A DNA stretch of 64,000 nucleotides from Impatiens glandulifera (Eukaryota; Streptophyta; Magnoliopsida; Ericales; Balsaminaceae). Of this stretch, positions 1-9,948 are shown one piece after another. Location: positions 143,848,972-143,912,971 of the forward strand of contig NC_061862.1 in assembly GCF_907164915.1 (NCBI RefSeq). The letters are read 5' to 3'. The notes beneath the pieces were generated by a model that worked only from the letters and a program-made list of their open reading frames with translations, searched no databases and had not been told where the DNA came from. Each line of letters begins with the position of its first letter. Position 1 is the first letter of the stretch. A program made the translations under genes and the position numbers.

Positions 1-76
1 ACTATCCAAAAATTCTCAAAGTGCTTGGAGGTCCAATGTCGATAGAATTGGGTAACTCTTTCGGCTTTGCTATTAA

Positions 77-109
77 ATACCGAAAGATTCAATTCAAATC
101 TTTCGGTAT
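77..109. repeat. Perfect 13-bp inverted repeat (hairpin)
   Basis: ATACCGAAAGATT at 77-89 is followed after a 7-base loop by its exact reverse complement at 97-109. The copy at 52447-52479 has one arm mismatch and the copy near 27685-27717 has two. It lies in noncoding DNA downstream of a minus-strand copia pol. A role is not known; it may be part of retroelement 3' noncoding DNA. Confidence 0.7.
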
Positions 110-1092
110 CTGATCCCTTCAAATGTTGTGCGGAATACAAGAAAGTGATGAACAATGAAAGTTAGAAAAATAGATGAAGAGAATTTTCTTATTGTCAAAG
201 ATGAAGATATTACAGTAAAAGAAAAAAGACTACGACTATAAAATTTAGAAAACAAGAAAACGTAAATACTAACATAATTAAGATTAACTGTAAAAAACAT
301 GTGATGTAACGTAATTAATATAAACCATAGATATTCAATGGTTGATATTAATTCTTATACTAAAGGCAGATCGTTACAAATTTCCACTTTGCCTTAGTAT
401 CACCCAACAAGAAGAACCTGATCAAACTATTTCCAACTGTCAACATTTAACAAGTCCAAATAATGCGTGAATTTGTTAAGTGGGATCGGCTTCGTGAACA
501 TGTCTGGAGGATTATGATGCGTGTTGATCTTCTTCAATTTTATTATCCTCTCAGTACGAAGAAAATGATAACGGACATCAATATGTTTGGTTATATCATG
601 ATGCACTTGATCTTTGGCCAAACAAATAGCACTTAATATCACAAAAAACAATTGCCTGATCATGATGTATACCAAGGTCACTGATTAATCCTTTCAACCA
701 TATACCTCCTTGGATGCTTCAGTTAGCGCCATATACTCATCCTTGGTAGTGGACAACGTCATTAGTCGACTGTAATGTTGCCTTCCAACTAACCATAGAG
801 TCACCAAGAGTGTAAACATAACTAGTCATTGATCTTCTACCATCAATATATGCAGCATAATCTGAGTCCGAATAACCAGTACGAGACACTAGTTATTACT
901 CCCATAAATGAGACAAACATCGGATGTGCCTCTCATATAGCGAAATATTCGCTTTATCGCTTGCTAGTGCTCCTTACCAGGTCGAGACATAAACCTGCTA
1001 AAAACCCTAACTAAATACACAATATTAGGTCTAGTGCATACCTGGGCATACATTAAACTACCCACCGCACTAGCATACGGTACATGAGACAT

Positions 1093-1672
1093 AGGGGTGT
1101 TCATCGGTTCGGTTTTCGGGTTATTCGAGTTCCTCGGTTTAGTTTATTCGAATTTTTATATTTTTTAGCTAATTCGAAAACCGAACCGAATTCGAATAAA
1201 CTTTAAGTAAAGTGAACCGAATTTGATATTTGGTTCGAATTTTGAATTCAAACCAAATTCGTTTTTTTATTTATTGAAACTAGCATAACTCAAAATAAAT
1301 TCTACTAGCCAAGAATTGAACCCGAATCTATACCGTGGCAAAGTACCATTCTACCACTAGACCACTAGTGCTTTTTTTATCTTCTTTTTTTTTTTATTAA
1401 ATCTTGAGTTCAAAATATTCTAATTTGATTATTTTGAACTTTTTCTTAAACTAAGTTTAGAAAAATAAATAATAAAAAAATGAATTCGGTTTTCGGTTTG
1501 GTTTTCGAATTGAAACTCAAACTATAAAACCAATTCGAAAACCGTATTTGAATTCGAAATGGTTTGAAATTCGATTCGAAAACTGAAAATGAAATTCGAA
1601 TTCGGTTTATTTGAATTCGGTGAATTCAAATTCGGTCAGATATTCGGTTCAGACCAAATATTGAACACCCTA
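1093..1672. mobile_element. MITE-like element with 9-bp target site duplication
   Basis: The element begins AGGGGTGTTCA and ends TGAACACCCTA, giving short terminal inverted repeats. It is flanked by the exact direct repeat ATGAGACAT at 1084-1092 and 1673-1681. A 9-bp target duplication fits Mutator-like (MULE) transposition. The body is rich in CGGTTCGG/TTCGAATT-type sequence with internal inverted similarity, codes for nothing obvious, and contains a tRNA-Gly-like stretch (1301-1371). The copy at 53461-53874 has the same flanks and an internal deletion. Confidence 0.8.
1301..1371 (-). pseudogene. tRNA-Gly(GCC)-like sequence, decayed
   Basis: On the minus strand the 71 bases match the layout of plant tRNA-Gly. 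The D-arm TGGTCTAGTGGTAGAAT is well preserved and the anticodon loop TTGCCAC keeps GCC. The T-arm and the 3' acceptor strand are degraded: two acceptor pairs are lost at the end. Most changes from the usual sequence are C to T, as expected from long-term cytosine methylation. It sits inside the MITE-like element, so it was either captured or is part of the element's origin. It is unlikely to be an active tRNA gene. Confidence 0.75.
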
Positions 1673-2029
1673 ATGAGACATGTATAACTTCTCAGCTTTA
1701 GAGTAGGGTGCGAATATAGACAAATGATCGATAACAGTTGCAGGAGTAGTGAGAGCCTTTACTGTACTCATCCCAAAATGAGACAACACTTTTAATATAA
1801 CTCTTTTGTGAAAGAAATAACTTCTTTTGAACTCGATTTCTTACTATTTAATGCCTAGAATTTTTCGTGCTCCACCTAGATCTTTCATATCAAACTCGGA
1901 ACTGAGAAAGTCTTTTAGTTTTTGAATCTCCGACATTTTCTTGACTACGATTAACATGTTGTCTACATACTGGAGTAAATAAATCAAAGAACCATGTAAT
2001 ATATATAAATATTTCGTGAGATTTTTAAT

Positions 2030-2240
2030 TGCGAAGGTTATTCAAAGAACTTTTGGTTTTACCTTTTTTAAAATTCGTGTTTGCGAAGGTTTTCCAATAA
2101 ACCTTCGGTTTTGACTCATCCCAAAACAATTAAAAACAATTTTAAGTTTGGTAATGGTTATTTCCGAAGGGTTTTCAATAAACCTTCGGTTTTGACTAAT
2201 ATTAAAATAGAAAGTAATCTGAAAACTTTCGGTAACTATC
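2030..2240. repeat. Cluster of three CCGAAGG hairpins
   Basis: Three successive units have the plan CGAAGGTTTTC-AATAAA-CCTTCGGTTTTG. The clearest are 2084-2107 (arms CGAAGGTT/AACCTTCG) and 2164-2189 (arms CCGAAGG/CCTTCGG). A weaker one is at 2032-2056. The same motif makes up the arms of the foldback at 18646-18807. A minus-strand open frame across this region contains two similar SQNRRFI blocks, which is simply the repeat being translated. I see no gene here. Confidence 0.7.
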
Positions 2241-2479
2241 TCTATAAATACAAACCCTAACCCTTCTCTTTTTAATTTATTGTTCTTTAAATTAAATTTC
2301 ATCTGAATATAATATATATTTTACTTATCATCAATTTGACAACGATATTTATTTATTTTTTTTATTATTAATTTATTTATTATTTTTTTCAGATTCAAAT
2401 TTAATAATAATAAAAAATGCGAAATTAAAAAAAAAAATTAAAAAAAATTGTTGACTAATTTCAAGTTGATATATATAAA

Positions 2480-2640
2480 TATTTTTTAGTTTGGATTATT
2501 CAAACCATTTTCAATCCAATCCGTATCCGATCCGTAGTAATTAGTAAAATGGTTTGGATTACGGATTGGATAAATTTAGTTTGGATTTAATATGGATCGG
2601 ACAAAACAGATTGAGTTTACCCATTTGCTCACCCTTAGGA
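2480..2640. repeat. Truncated dispersed element ending TTTGCTCACCCT
   Basis: The sequence is made of TTTGGATT and ATCCGATCC type words with internal inverted similarity, and it ends in TTTGCTCACCCT. Many plant non-autonomous elements begin or end AGGGTGAGCAAA. The left end is not visible. It sits directly before the plus-strand copia remnant. Confidence 0.35.
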
Positions 2641-5075
2641 GTAATAGTTGTTACTTGATGTCACAAAACTGGAACGTTATACACGACTTTAACATGTAGA
2701 GAACTTATTGTTGTTGTAGTTGATGACTCGAAGGATAGTAAATTATGGCATTGCATGTTAGGCCATATGAGCGAAAAAGGGATGAAATATTTTTTGAAGA
2801 ATGGTCTAAATTCATGAACTAAAGTCTGTTGAACATCAGTTATGTGAAAACTGTATTCTTGAAAAATAGAAACGTGTGAGTTTCTTAAAGATTAAGAAAG
2901 AGCTCAAGAAAGAAATGCTAGATTTTGTACTCACTAATGTGTGGGGACCTATACTCGTTTCTTCTATTGGAGGATCACACTACTACGTGACGTTTATAGA
3001 TGATTCGACAAAAAAATGTTTGAGTTAATTCATGAAGTACAAGTCTAAAGTATTTTTTATTATCAAGAAGTGGAAGGATTTGGTTGAAAATGAAAAAATG
3101 AGAAGGTTAAGTGTTTGAGATCCGACAACGGATGCGAGAACATCAATTCAGATTTTAAAGAGTATTGTGTTGTGAATGTGATAAGTATGGTGAAGACTAT
3201 TCCCCCAACACCTCAAGAGAATGGAGTAGCTGAACGAATGAATTGAACATTGGATGAACGTGCCAGAAGCATGATATTGCACGATGGACTACCTAAAATC
3301 TTCTAGGTAGAAGCTATCAGCATTACTGCCTACTTGGTAAACAAAGGACACTTTATTCATCTTTAATTCAGAATTTCATAAGAAGTTTAGAGCAATAAAG
3401 AAGTAAATATTTCTTATTTGAAAGTATTTAGTTGTTTATCATATGTGCATATTAATGAATGTGATAGGAACAAACTTGATTCAAAGTCTATTAAATATTT
3501 TTTTATTGGTTATGGTGTTATCGAGTTTACTTCGTTTCTAGAATAATCAAAATCAAAATATCATTCATAGTAGGAACATTATTTTTAATGAATATGTTCT
3601 CTATAAAGATTGTGTTAGGAAGACATCTAATGGTGATTCCAAATTAGAAGAGACTGGTACAATCGATTTGAGAGATTTTTCAGCTGAATATATATCGACC
3701 GTCTAAGAAGACCAATGTGTTGTTGAAGATGAAATCATATAGAATGTTGCCCTAGAGGCAATTCAATAAACACCGGTTATAAAGTTGAGAAGATCGTCAA
3801 GAAATTAAAACTAATCGAGAAGTGGTCTCCATCTCTAACTATATCTTGTTGATAGATATAGACGAACCTAAATTCTACGAGGAAGTAATACAATTTGATG
3901 AGTCGGTTAAGGGGGAGTCTGCGATGAAAGATGAGATAGACTCTTTGATATCGAATTACACTTGGGATCTCACTAAGCTACTAAAGGGAAAAAATCACTT
4001 CACAATAAATTGATCTTCAAGATTAAATAAGAACATGATAAAAGTATGAGGTAAAAAGACAAGGTTGGTTTGGTTGTGAAATAATTTCAATAGAAAGAAG
4101 GTATTGACTACAAAGAGATCTTCTCTCTAGTAGTCAAATTGATGTCAATTAGAACTATTTTGAGTTTTCTTGTGAAAAAAGACATTATCTTCAGCAAATG
4201 GATGTTAGAACTGTTTTTCTTCACGTTGATTTGGATGAAGAGTTTTACATGCGATAACCTCAAGGCTTTGAGATCAAAGGAAAAAATGAGTTTGTGTGTA
4301 AGCTTCAGAAGAGCATGTATGGTTTGAAACTAGTTCCAAGGAAATGGTACAAAAACTTCGATAGTTTAATGAAAAGTAACAATATGTTGAGGTGTGAAGC
4401 TGATCATTTCTACTATATCAAGAGGTTTGATAAATTGTACATTATTGTGATCCTCTACGTTGATGACATGTTGATTTATGGAGCAAGCTTGTATGAGATT
4501 AACAAGCTAAATAAAGATTTGTTTGAGAAGTTTGTAATGAAGGATATGGGTCTTGAAAAACAAATCCTTAGAATGAGGATCTTCTGAGATAAAGAAGTTA
4601 AACTTTCACAAGATAAATATGTGAAGAAAGTTATCAAAAGGTTCAACTTGTACAATGAAAATCCAGTTACTACCCCTTTAGCTAGTCACTTTAGACTATC
4701 TAAAGAATAATCACCTTCAATAGAGGATGAGAAAAATTACATGGCCAATGCCTCTTCCATTGGTTCTATTATGTATGTAATATTTGCACAATACCAGACA
4801 TAACACATGTAGGATGAGAAATTCTAATATTAGTTTGAAAGGATATGTTGATGCTAGAAATGGTGGTGATGTTGATAGTAGAAAGAGAACGATATGGTAC
4901 ATCTATACACTAGAAAGTACTACACTCAGTTGGGTTTCAAAACTTTAGTTGGTGTTCTTCGTTAAGACACCAGATATAGAGCCCTTGTCGATCGAGATAT
5001 GATGAAGTTAGTCTCCAAGTAAGAGATTTTTGAGTTGTGAAGTCCCATACTTATAATAAATTCCACAAGGTTAAT
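2640..5075 (+). pseudogene. Ty1/copia pol remnant (integrase, RT, RNase H)
   Basis: In order the plus strand shows a GAG-pre-integrase block (LWHCMLGHMSEKGMKYF, about 2740-2790) and its CxxC pair. An integrase core follows, starting VWGPILVSSIGGSHYYVTF near 2940 with a DDS acidic site near 2998. An RT domain has KSMYGLKLVPRKWYK near 4310 and an intact YVDDMLIYG at 4456-4482, then RNase H-like sequence to about 5030. Blocks lie in different frames with many stops, so no polyprotein can be made. The longest open piece is 4294-4587. A second long piece at 3822-4013 is the linker before RT. Gag and protease are not recognisable. It is more decayed than the minus-strand pol at 37223-41556 and is a separate insertion. 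Confidence 0.88.
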
Positions 5076-5078
5076 TAG

Positions 5079-5386
5079 AATTTATTGGATTTGTGCTTGG
5101 AAGTTACTAAGAGTTATTTAGGTTTTATTATCTAAATGTTTACCTTATAAATATATTATTATTAAGGGTTTACATGTGAAAGATAGAATTTTAGAGAGAT
5201 AAAGTGTGTGGAAAAAACTTTGTATTTCTTCTTCTTCTTCATAGTGAAATATGGTGGAAGCTAAAGTGAACCTAGCTCTTTTGAGTGAACCACTATAAAT
5301 CTATATGTCCTTGTGTTATTTTTTTATTACGTTTTTGCATATCATTTCAAGCATGTCAGATTTTTGGGATACAAATCCTAACAGAA
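5079..5386 (+). repeat. Probable 3' LTR of the plus-strand copia remnant
   Basis: It directly follows the RNase H remnant, starts TTAGAATTTATTGGATTTG and ends GGGATACAAATCCTAACA. It contains a TATA-like CTTATAAATATATT near 5143, then a CTTCTTCTTCTTC run and a GTGGAAGCTAAAGTGAAC stretch, as in short Tnt1-type LTRs. The 5' LTR is not found in the window. The next sequence, from 5384, is a different repeat. Confidence 0.5.
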
Positions 5387-5600
5387 TCGTCACAATTGGA
5401 GATGAAACGAAAAATTCATGGACAAAAAATATTGAAAATTATTTTCAAAGAATTCATACACACGACTTCACCTAATCGCGTCACACATCTCTCCCTAGAC
5501 GCGCCATTTAGCTTCATCCGCTCCAAAAATGAATATGACTTCTAGGAATGTGCCACTCATCAAGACATCTCATCCAAAGGATTAGTTGGTCAATCTAAAT
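5384..5600. repeat. Dispersed repeat D, copy 1
   Basis: It matches 25403-25608 in direct orientation at about 85 percent by eye, from GAATCGTCACAATTGGAG to GGATTAGTTGGTCAATC. Both copies contain a somewhat GC-richer core. No protein family is recognised in either strand. Copy 1 starts exactly where the copia LTR ends. Confidence 0.75.
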
Positions 5601-5614
5601 ATTGAATGAATCTT

Positions 5615-6700
5615 ATGTGTTTAATGGGATAATGTAAGGGTGGTATATGTGGGTGTAAATTTGAATTAACTATATGTGTTTGAGGGAATAATGTAATGGT
5701 GGTATATGTGAATGCTAATTTGATTGAATTGTTTTAGTGATGCTTTTATTTTATTGAATCTTTTTTCTTTAAAGTTTTGATATGATGTAAGAATGCATTG
5801 AAAAGATTGTTAAATGCGATGGAAAAATGTTGCTCCTAGTTAATTAGTTGGTCATGTATTAAAAGTACTCTTATCTTGGATGAGGTATATCATCCTATAT
5901 TGTAAAACTCTTTTATTTGATATCTCTTGTAATAGTTCAAGACAATATTTCTATTGGAACATACAAAATTTGGTCAACAATATATGTCATATCCTATATT
6001 TTCTGATTATGTTGCATCATAGTTAATTATGCTAAAAAAACATTCTTGAGTTGATGGATAATTTAATAGTAAAGTTTTGAGCATATTTGTGATAATATTT
6101 TTTGAGATATGATGTCCCACCTATTTTTTTTTTAATTTCTAAAGATTTAATGAGGTACTATTATTCGTTTCTTATTAACTATATATGTTTGAGGAATAAT
6201 GTGATAGTTGTATATGTGAGTGCAAATTTTAAAGAATTATTTAGTGATGTTTCTATTTTATTGAATCTATTTGTTTTATCAAATTTTCAATATGATGTAA
6301 GATTTCATTGAAAAGATTGTTAGATGCGATGGAAAAACATTGCTCCCAGTTAATTAGTTGGTCGTGCATTGAAAGTACTCTTATCTTGGATGAGGTATCT
6401 CATCCCATATTTAAAAACTCCATTTAACATCTCTTGTAATAGTTGGAAACTATATTTCTATTGCAACATATATTATTTGGTCAATAATATTTGTCATATC
6501 CTATATTTTTCTTTTTCTAAGTGTTGCATCATAGTTCATTATACTAAAAAACTTTTTTGAGTTGATGGGTGATTTGATAGTTAAGTTGTTTGAGCATATT
6601 TGTGATAATAATTTTTTGAGATATGATGTACCCACCTATTATTTTAGTTATTACTCTAGAGATTTCATGAGGTATTATTTATTTGTTTCTTATTGTTGTA
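5615..6700. repeat. Tandem repeat, two units of about 510 bp
   Basis: Unit 1 (about 5655-6165) and unit 2 (about 6170-6690) share long blocks such as TACTCTTATCTTGGATGAGG, 510 bases apart, and TGAGATATGATGT. A short 54-bp sub-duplication (ATGTGTTTGA-like words) precedes unit 1. Short open frames in both units are not alike in protein, so the repeat is noncoding. Confidence 0.8.
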
Positions 6701-6829
6701 TATGTATAGTGATATGTGCGTGCATATACCCTGTTCTTCACATTGGGCATGCATCATGTTTGGTTATTCTCAATTTGATAATTTTTCTTATAATCCATAT
6801 CTCTAATATTTAAACATCTTCATCTTAGT

Positions 6830-8700
6830 CAATAAAAGTGAACTAGAGGTACCATTGAAAGAAAATAATGAATGAGAAAGATATTAATTATATTTACTTC
6901 CATCATCACAAAAAAAAATGAATTATGAAGAAACAATGAAAGCAAGTATTATGAAAAAAGAGGAGTTAAAGACATTTATGGACATCATTATACCAGAAAT
7001 GTCCCTTGGTGATTGATACTAATAACACTCCTACTTTATTAGATAATACACCTTTTTTATTTGATTATATATATAGAAATTAAAAGTTTGTGTTTATACA
7101 TTAAAAATAATAGAAAGTTTTGTTTATACAACATTCTCACGTATTCTTAATTAAAATATTATTTATTGAATTTTTAAAATAATTTTTTAAAAAATTGTCC
7201 ATGAAGTCTTTATGAATCCATACAACTTTTTGTTGTAGTTATTTACCCCAAATTTTCAAACTATCATCTCTAAAGGCTCCATATCAATTAATAGAACTTA
7301 TAGAATCATAACTGACACTAGAGCTCAAGAACAACGGTCAATGGCTAAATAAAATTTCAACTTTCTTACGAATGCTCAAGTAGAAAATTAAGAATGATCA
7401 ATCAATAAATTTATGATCAAATATCAATGACAAGGACAATGATAGATCAATTCACAATTACAAAAGATAATATTTGAGAGAGAAAAGAAATCGGATAACA
7501 TCAAAGTTGGGTTAAAATAAAAGTTTTGGACTTACAAACGTATTGAGAAGCTCACTTCAATGTCTAACGATCTTCTTAGAGCTTCGGAATACAATAAACG
7601 ACTAAGTGAGTAAGGCATTGACTATGTGGTGGGGAAAAATGATCCTTAGTAAGGTTATGAGGTCAATAATGGCAAACAATTCAGATATTACTTACTTTTT
7701 AAGTGTAGAATTATATTTTCGTCTCGATCTTAACATTATGAACAAAATGATCTAACAAAATGAGTTGATTGAGAAAAAATGTCTAAGTTATAAATTTTTC
7801 TTCTCTAATTCATGAATCAGGTGATAAATTAATATATAATAACATAAATGTCTATCATAATTCTGTTTAGTACAATATTTATATTTTTATTAATTCATAA
7901 TATTATAAAGTGATTAACGTGTTAAAATTTTGTATACATTATTTTCGTATACAATGTACGAGATTATACTAGTTATTATTGTTATAGATGCAAAGCTTTA
8001 AAGGCAATTTACGGTCATAAATATTTTATATTGAATTGTTTCGATTATAGAAATTAACAAATATATCAATGTATTCTCACAACATGGTTTATATACATTA
8101 ATATTATATAATCGTCTTTCGAGTGTCTACTAATATGTTTTTGACAACAATTTTGAATTTTTTTCTTATTTTTATTTTTTTTATATTTTTATCAAAATAA
8201 ATTGAAATTCACTAAATTAAACTTTCATATTATAATAGTTCACTAAAAACTTAACTAATTTAATTTCATATATTTTTTTTAACATAATTTTTTTTAACTA
8301 TATAATTCTAAAATATATAAATTAGTTTTATAAATCGACTGATATTATTAATTTTTAGATTTCGTATATTTATTTTATTTTAGTAAGGGTATTCGTGGAA
8401 CAATTAATGTATTCATTTATTACTCGTAATAGTGTAATACTTATAATCTTTGCACCCCAACTCAATTATTATATTCAAAGAGGTGATCCAAGTTTTAGAA
8501 TTTTAAACCAGTGATTCAAAGAGGTGATCAAGCAAAATAATAGAAAAATTGTTTAACCTTTTTTTAGATTTGTAGAGTTTTATATTTTTATTTAAGTTTT
8601 ATATTTTATATTTTGTGTTGTTTGATTTTAATATTTTGTTTTGGTTTAATAACTAAACTAGGATAAGCTAAACAAAAATTTACACAAAGCAAACCAGAAA
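6830..8700. other. AT-rich DNA, no gene seen
   Basis: I find no long open frame, no protein motif and no RNA gene here. The stretch near 7225, TTTTTGTTGTAGTT, is close to a CACTA transposon end but lacks the final G and a partner. Confidence 0.6.
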
Positions 8701-8789
8701 TAAACAAAAATAAAATACTAAAGAAGAGATTTTGGCCAAATTGGCCAAAACCATGGTTAAAAGGGCAGAAGGGTCGGAAAAAGCTTAGC

Positions 8790-8965
8790 TGAAGGAGAAA
8801 AAAGCGTCGACAGAGGAGCGTTGTTGAAGTGTTTTAGTCGCTAAAGTTATTTCTGGGTAAGAAACGTCGATAAATAAGCGTTGACAACATTTGGCCTTCT
8901 TCTTGGTCAGACGACCCTAAATACAAATAAGACGACTAAGTAACCCGAAACCAAAACAAAACTAT
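8790..8965. mobile_element. Possible CACTA-type subterminal fragment
   Basis: GC-richer sequence with repeated words GCGTCGA, GCGTTGTTGAAG, CGTCGATAAATAAGCGTTGA. These resemble the AAGCGTTG subterminal repeats next to the CACTA end at 57824. No CACTA terminus is seen here, so this is weak support for a relic. Confidence 0.3.
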
Positions 8966-9214
8966 AATATTTTGGGATTAAACATTTATTTTTAAATGAA
9001 ATATAGGATAAATTTAGGATTATAGTTGAAGCATTTTGTCAAATTTAGAACTCTCTTCATTTTTTGTCATTTCAATAACTCTGTTTACAATATTTTGTTA
9101 TATATAATTCTGTTAAATTATTATTGTCATATCATTTTTACTGTCCACCATTTCTCAAACGCCTAATTATTCTCCTTATCCTCCCAATTAAATTCTCATG
9201 TCCTCTAATCTAAT

Positions 9215-9605
9215 CTAATTTACTATCCAACTGCTTATCCCTCGCTTCACAAGAGACCTAACCTGAAGGGAATGCCACGATGATACTAAAAGTAGTTGTT
9301 CTCGCATCTCTACATAAAGATGCCGAAGTTGAGCTGAGATGGAATACGTTAGATCTTCCCACGTCCCCTTGTTATCCCCGTCCAATGTGTCGTGTATCGT
9401 CCCGAACTGGTCGAATGTGGAACGGGTCAATATGAACCCGCGATCCCAAGTAGGGCTTTATGAGTGGGATAGATCGGGAAAAGCTGTAGATACTATAAGC
9501 ATTGTATTCAAGCACTCCGTTATAATGGGTGGCGCTGGTGGTCGTTATCGTGACTTGAGAACCCAACGCGTTTATAATTAAGACGGGTCGTCCCATTTTT
9601 GACAT
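9215..9605 (-). other. GC-richer patch with overlapping short open frames, unknown
   Basis: Base composition changes sharply here compared with the AT-rich DNA on both sides. Minus-strand open frames at 9372-9605 (77 codons) and 9215-9430 (71 codons) overlap in different frames, and a plus frame at 9339-9581 also stays open. I recognise no family in any of them. It lies directly upstream of the alpha-mannosidase remnant but does not look like more of that gene. It may be a decayed gene fragment picked up by a mobile element. Confidence 0.25.
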
Positions 9606-9631
9606 GTAATTAATCGTAGGATAACCCGCTT

Positions 9632-9948
9632 TTGTTCGACTACACTGTCGAACAACATGTAAATGATTTTGTCAGTGCTGCAATTGACCAGGTAAATGCT
9701 TGAGGATTGAAGATGTTGAACAAATAAGTAAAATAATTAACAAATTGAATTAATTTTCTTTGCTGCCCAGGCAAATTAATGTGACTAGCTAGAAACATAT
9801 CAGCAGGACCCAATACTTACGAACTTAAGAATGCATTAGGAATTGCTCAGCACCATGATGTTGTTAGTGGCACGACTAAACAACATACAACGAATGAATG
9901 ATTACTCCAAACGCTTGGTCATTGAAGCTTCTGAGGTGTCTGACCTTT
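9632..9948 (+). pseudogene. Alpha-mannosidase (GH38) fragment, copy 1
   Basis: Two exon-like pieces of a plant lysosomal/vacuolar type alpha-mannosidase can be read. The first, about 9632-9691, encodes VEQHVNDFVSAAIDQ and ends in CAG|GTAAAT, a good donor. After a 79-base intron ending TGCCCAG, the second (from 9771) encodes SAGPNTYELKNALGIAQHHD, the conserved stretch that leads into the VVSGT family motif, followed in another frame by NDYSKRL. The family enzyme removes terminal mannose from N-glycans. This piece cannot: it covers under 10 percent of the usual length of about 1,000 residues, has a stop near the exon 2 start, lacks the sequence normally between the two pieces, and carries a 4-base GAAT duplication that shifts the frame. 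HHDV here is HHDA in the copy at 27811-27990. Confidence 0.8.

Larger units (their letters stand above)
1..2005. repeat. Segmental repeat A, copy 1
   Basis: This stretch aligns in direct orientation with 52371-54205, an offset of about 52.37 kb. Agreement is about 95 percent by eye, with a few indels. Both copies carry the same truncated copia pol and the same small element inserted in it, so both insertions are older than the duplication. Copy 1 keeps about 165 bases at the left of the small element (1096-1256) that copy 2 has lost. The homology stops near 2005 and 54205 at a short shared AT string. A third partial copy of the first 155 bases lies at about 27600-27757. Confidence 0.9.
427..2005 (-). 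pseudogene. Ty1/copia pol 3' end (RT-RNase H), Tork/Tnt1-like, broken
   Basis: Read on the minus strand from 2005, this is the end of a copia polyprotein. The reverse transcriptase region has YVDN in place of the catalytic YVDD (1958-1969), followed by a recognisable MKDLGGA block. Then come the PYASAVGSLMYAQVCTRP and RFMSRPGK blocks and an RNase H ending in TKHIDVRYHF and a PPDMFTKP tail near 500-600. These blocks are typical of the Tork/Tnt1 group. Several stops and frameshifts break it, and a 580-bp element (1093-1672) splits it between two codons of the conserved block. The N-terminal part (gag, protease, integrase) is absent. The YVDN change and the breaks mean it cannot make active enzyme. 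The closest relative is the copy at 52802-54205, which keeps YVDD. Confidence 0.9.

Noticed and set aside
7200..7240. CACTA-like terminus TTTTTGTTGTAGTT
   Set aside because: The final G of the CACTA end is missing, there are no subterminal repeats and no partner end.
9339..9605. Possible rRNA or organelle-derived insert because of the GC rise
   Set aside because: I could not match it to any rRNA or organelle gene by eye, so it is listed only as an unknown patch.
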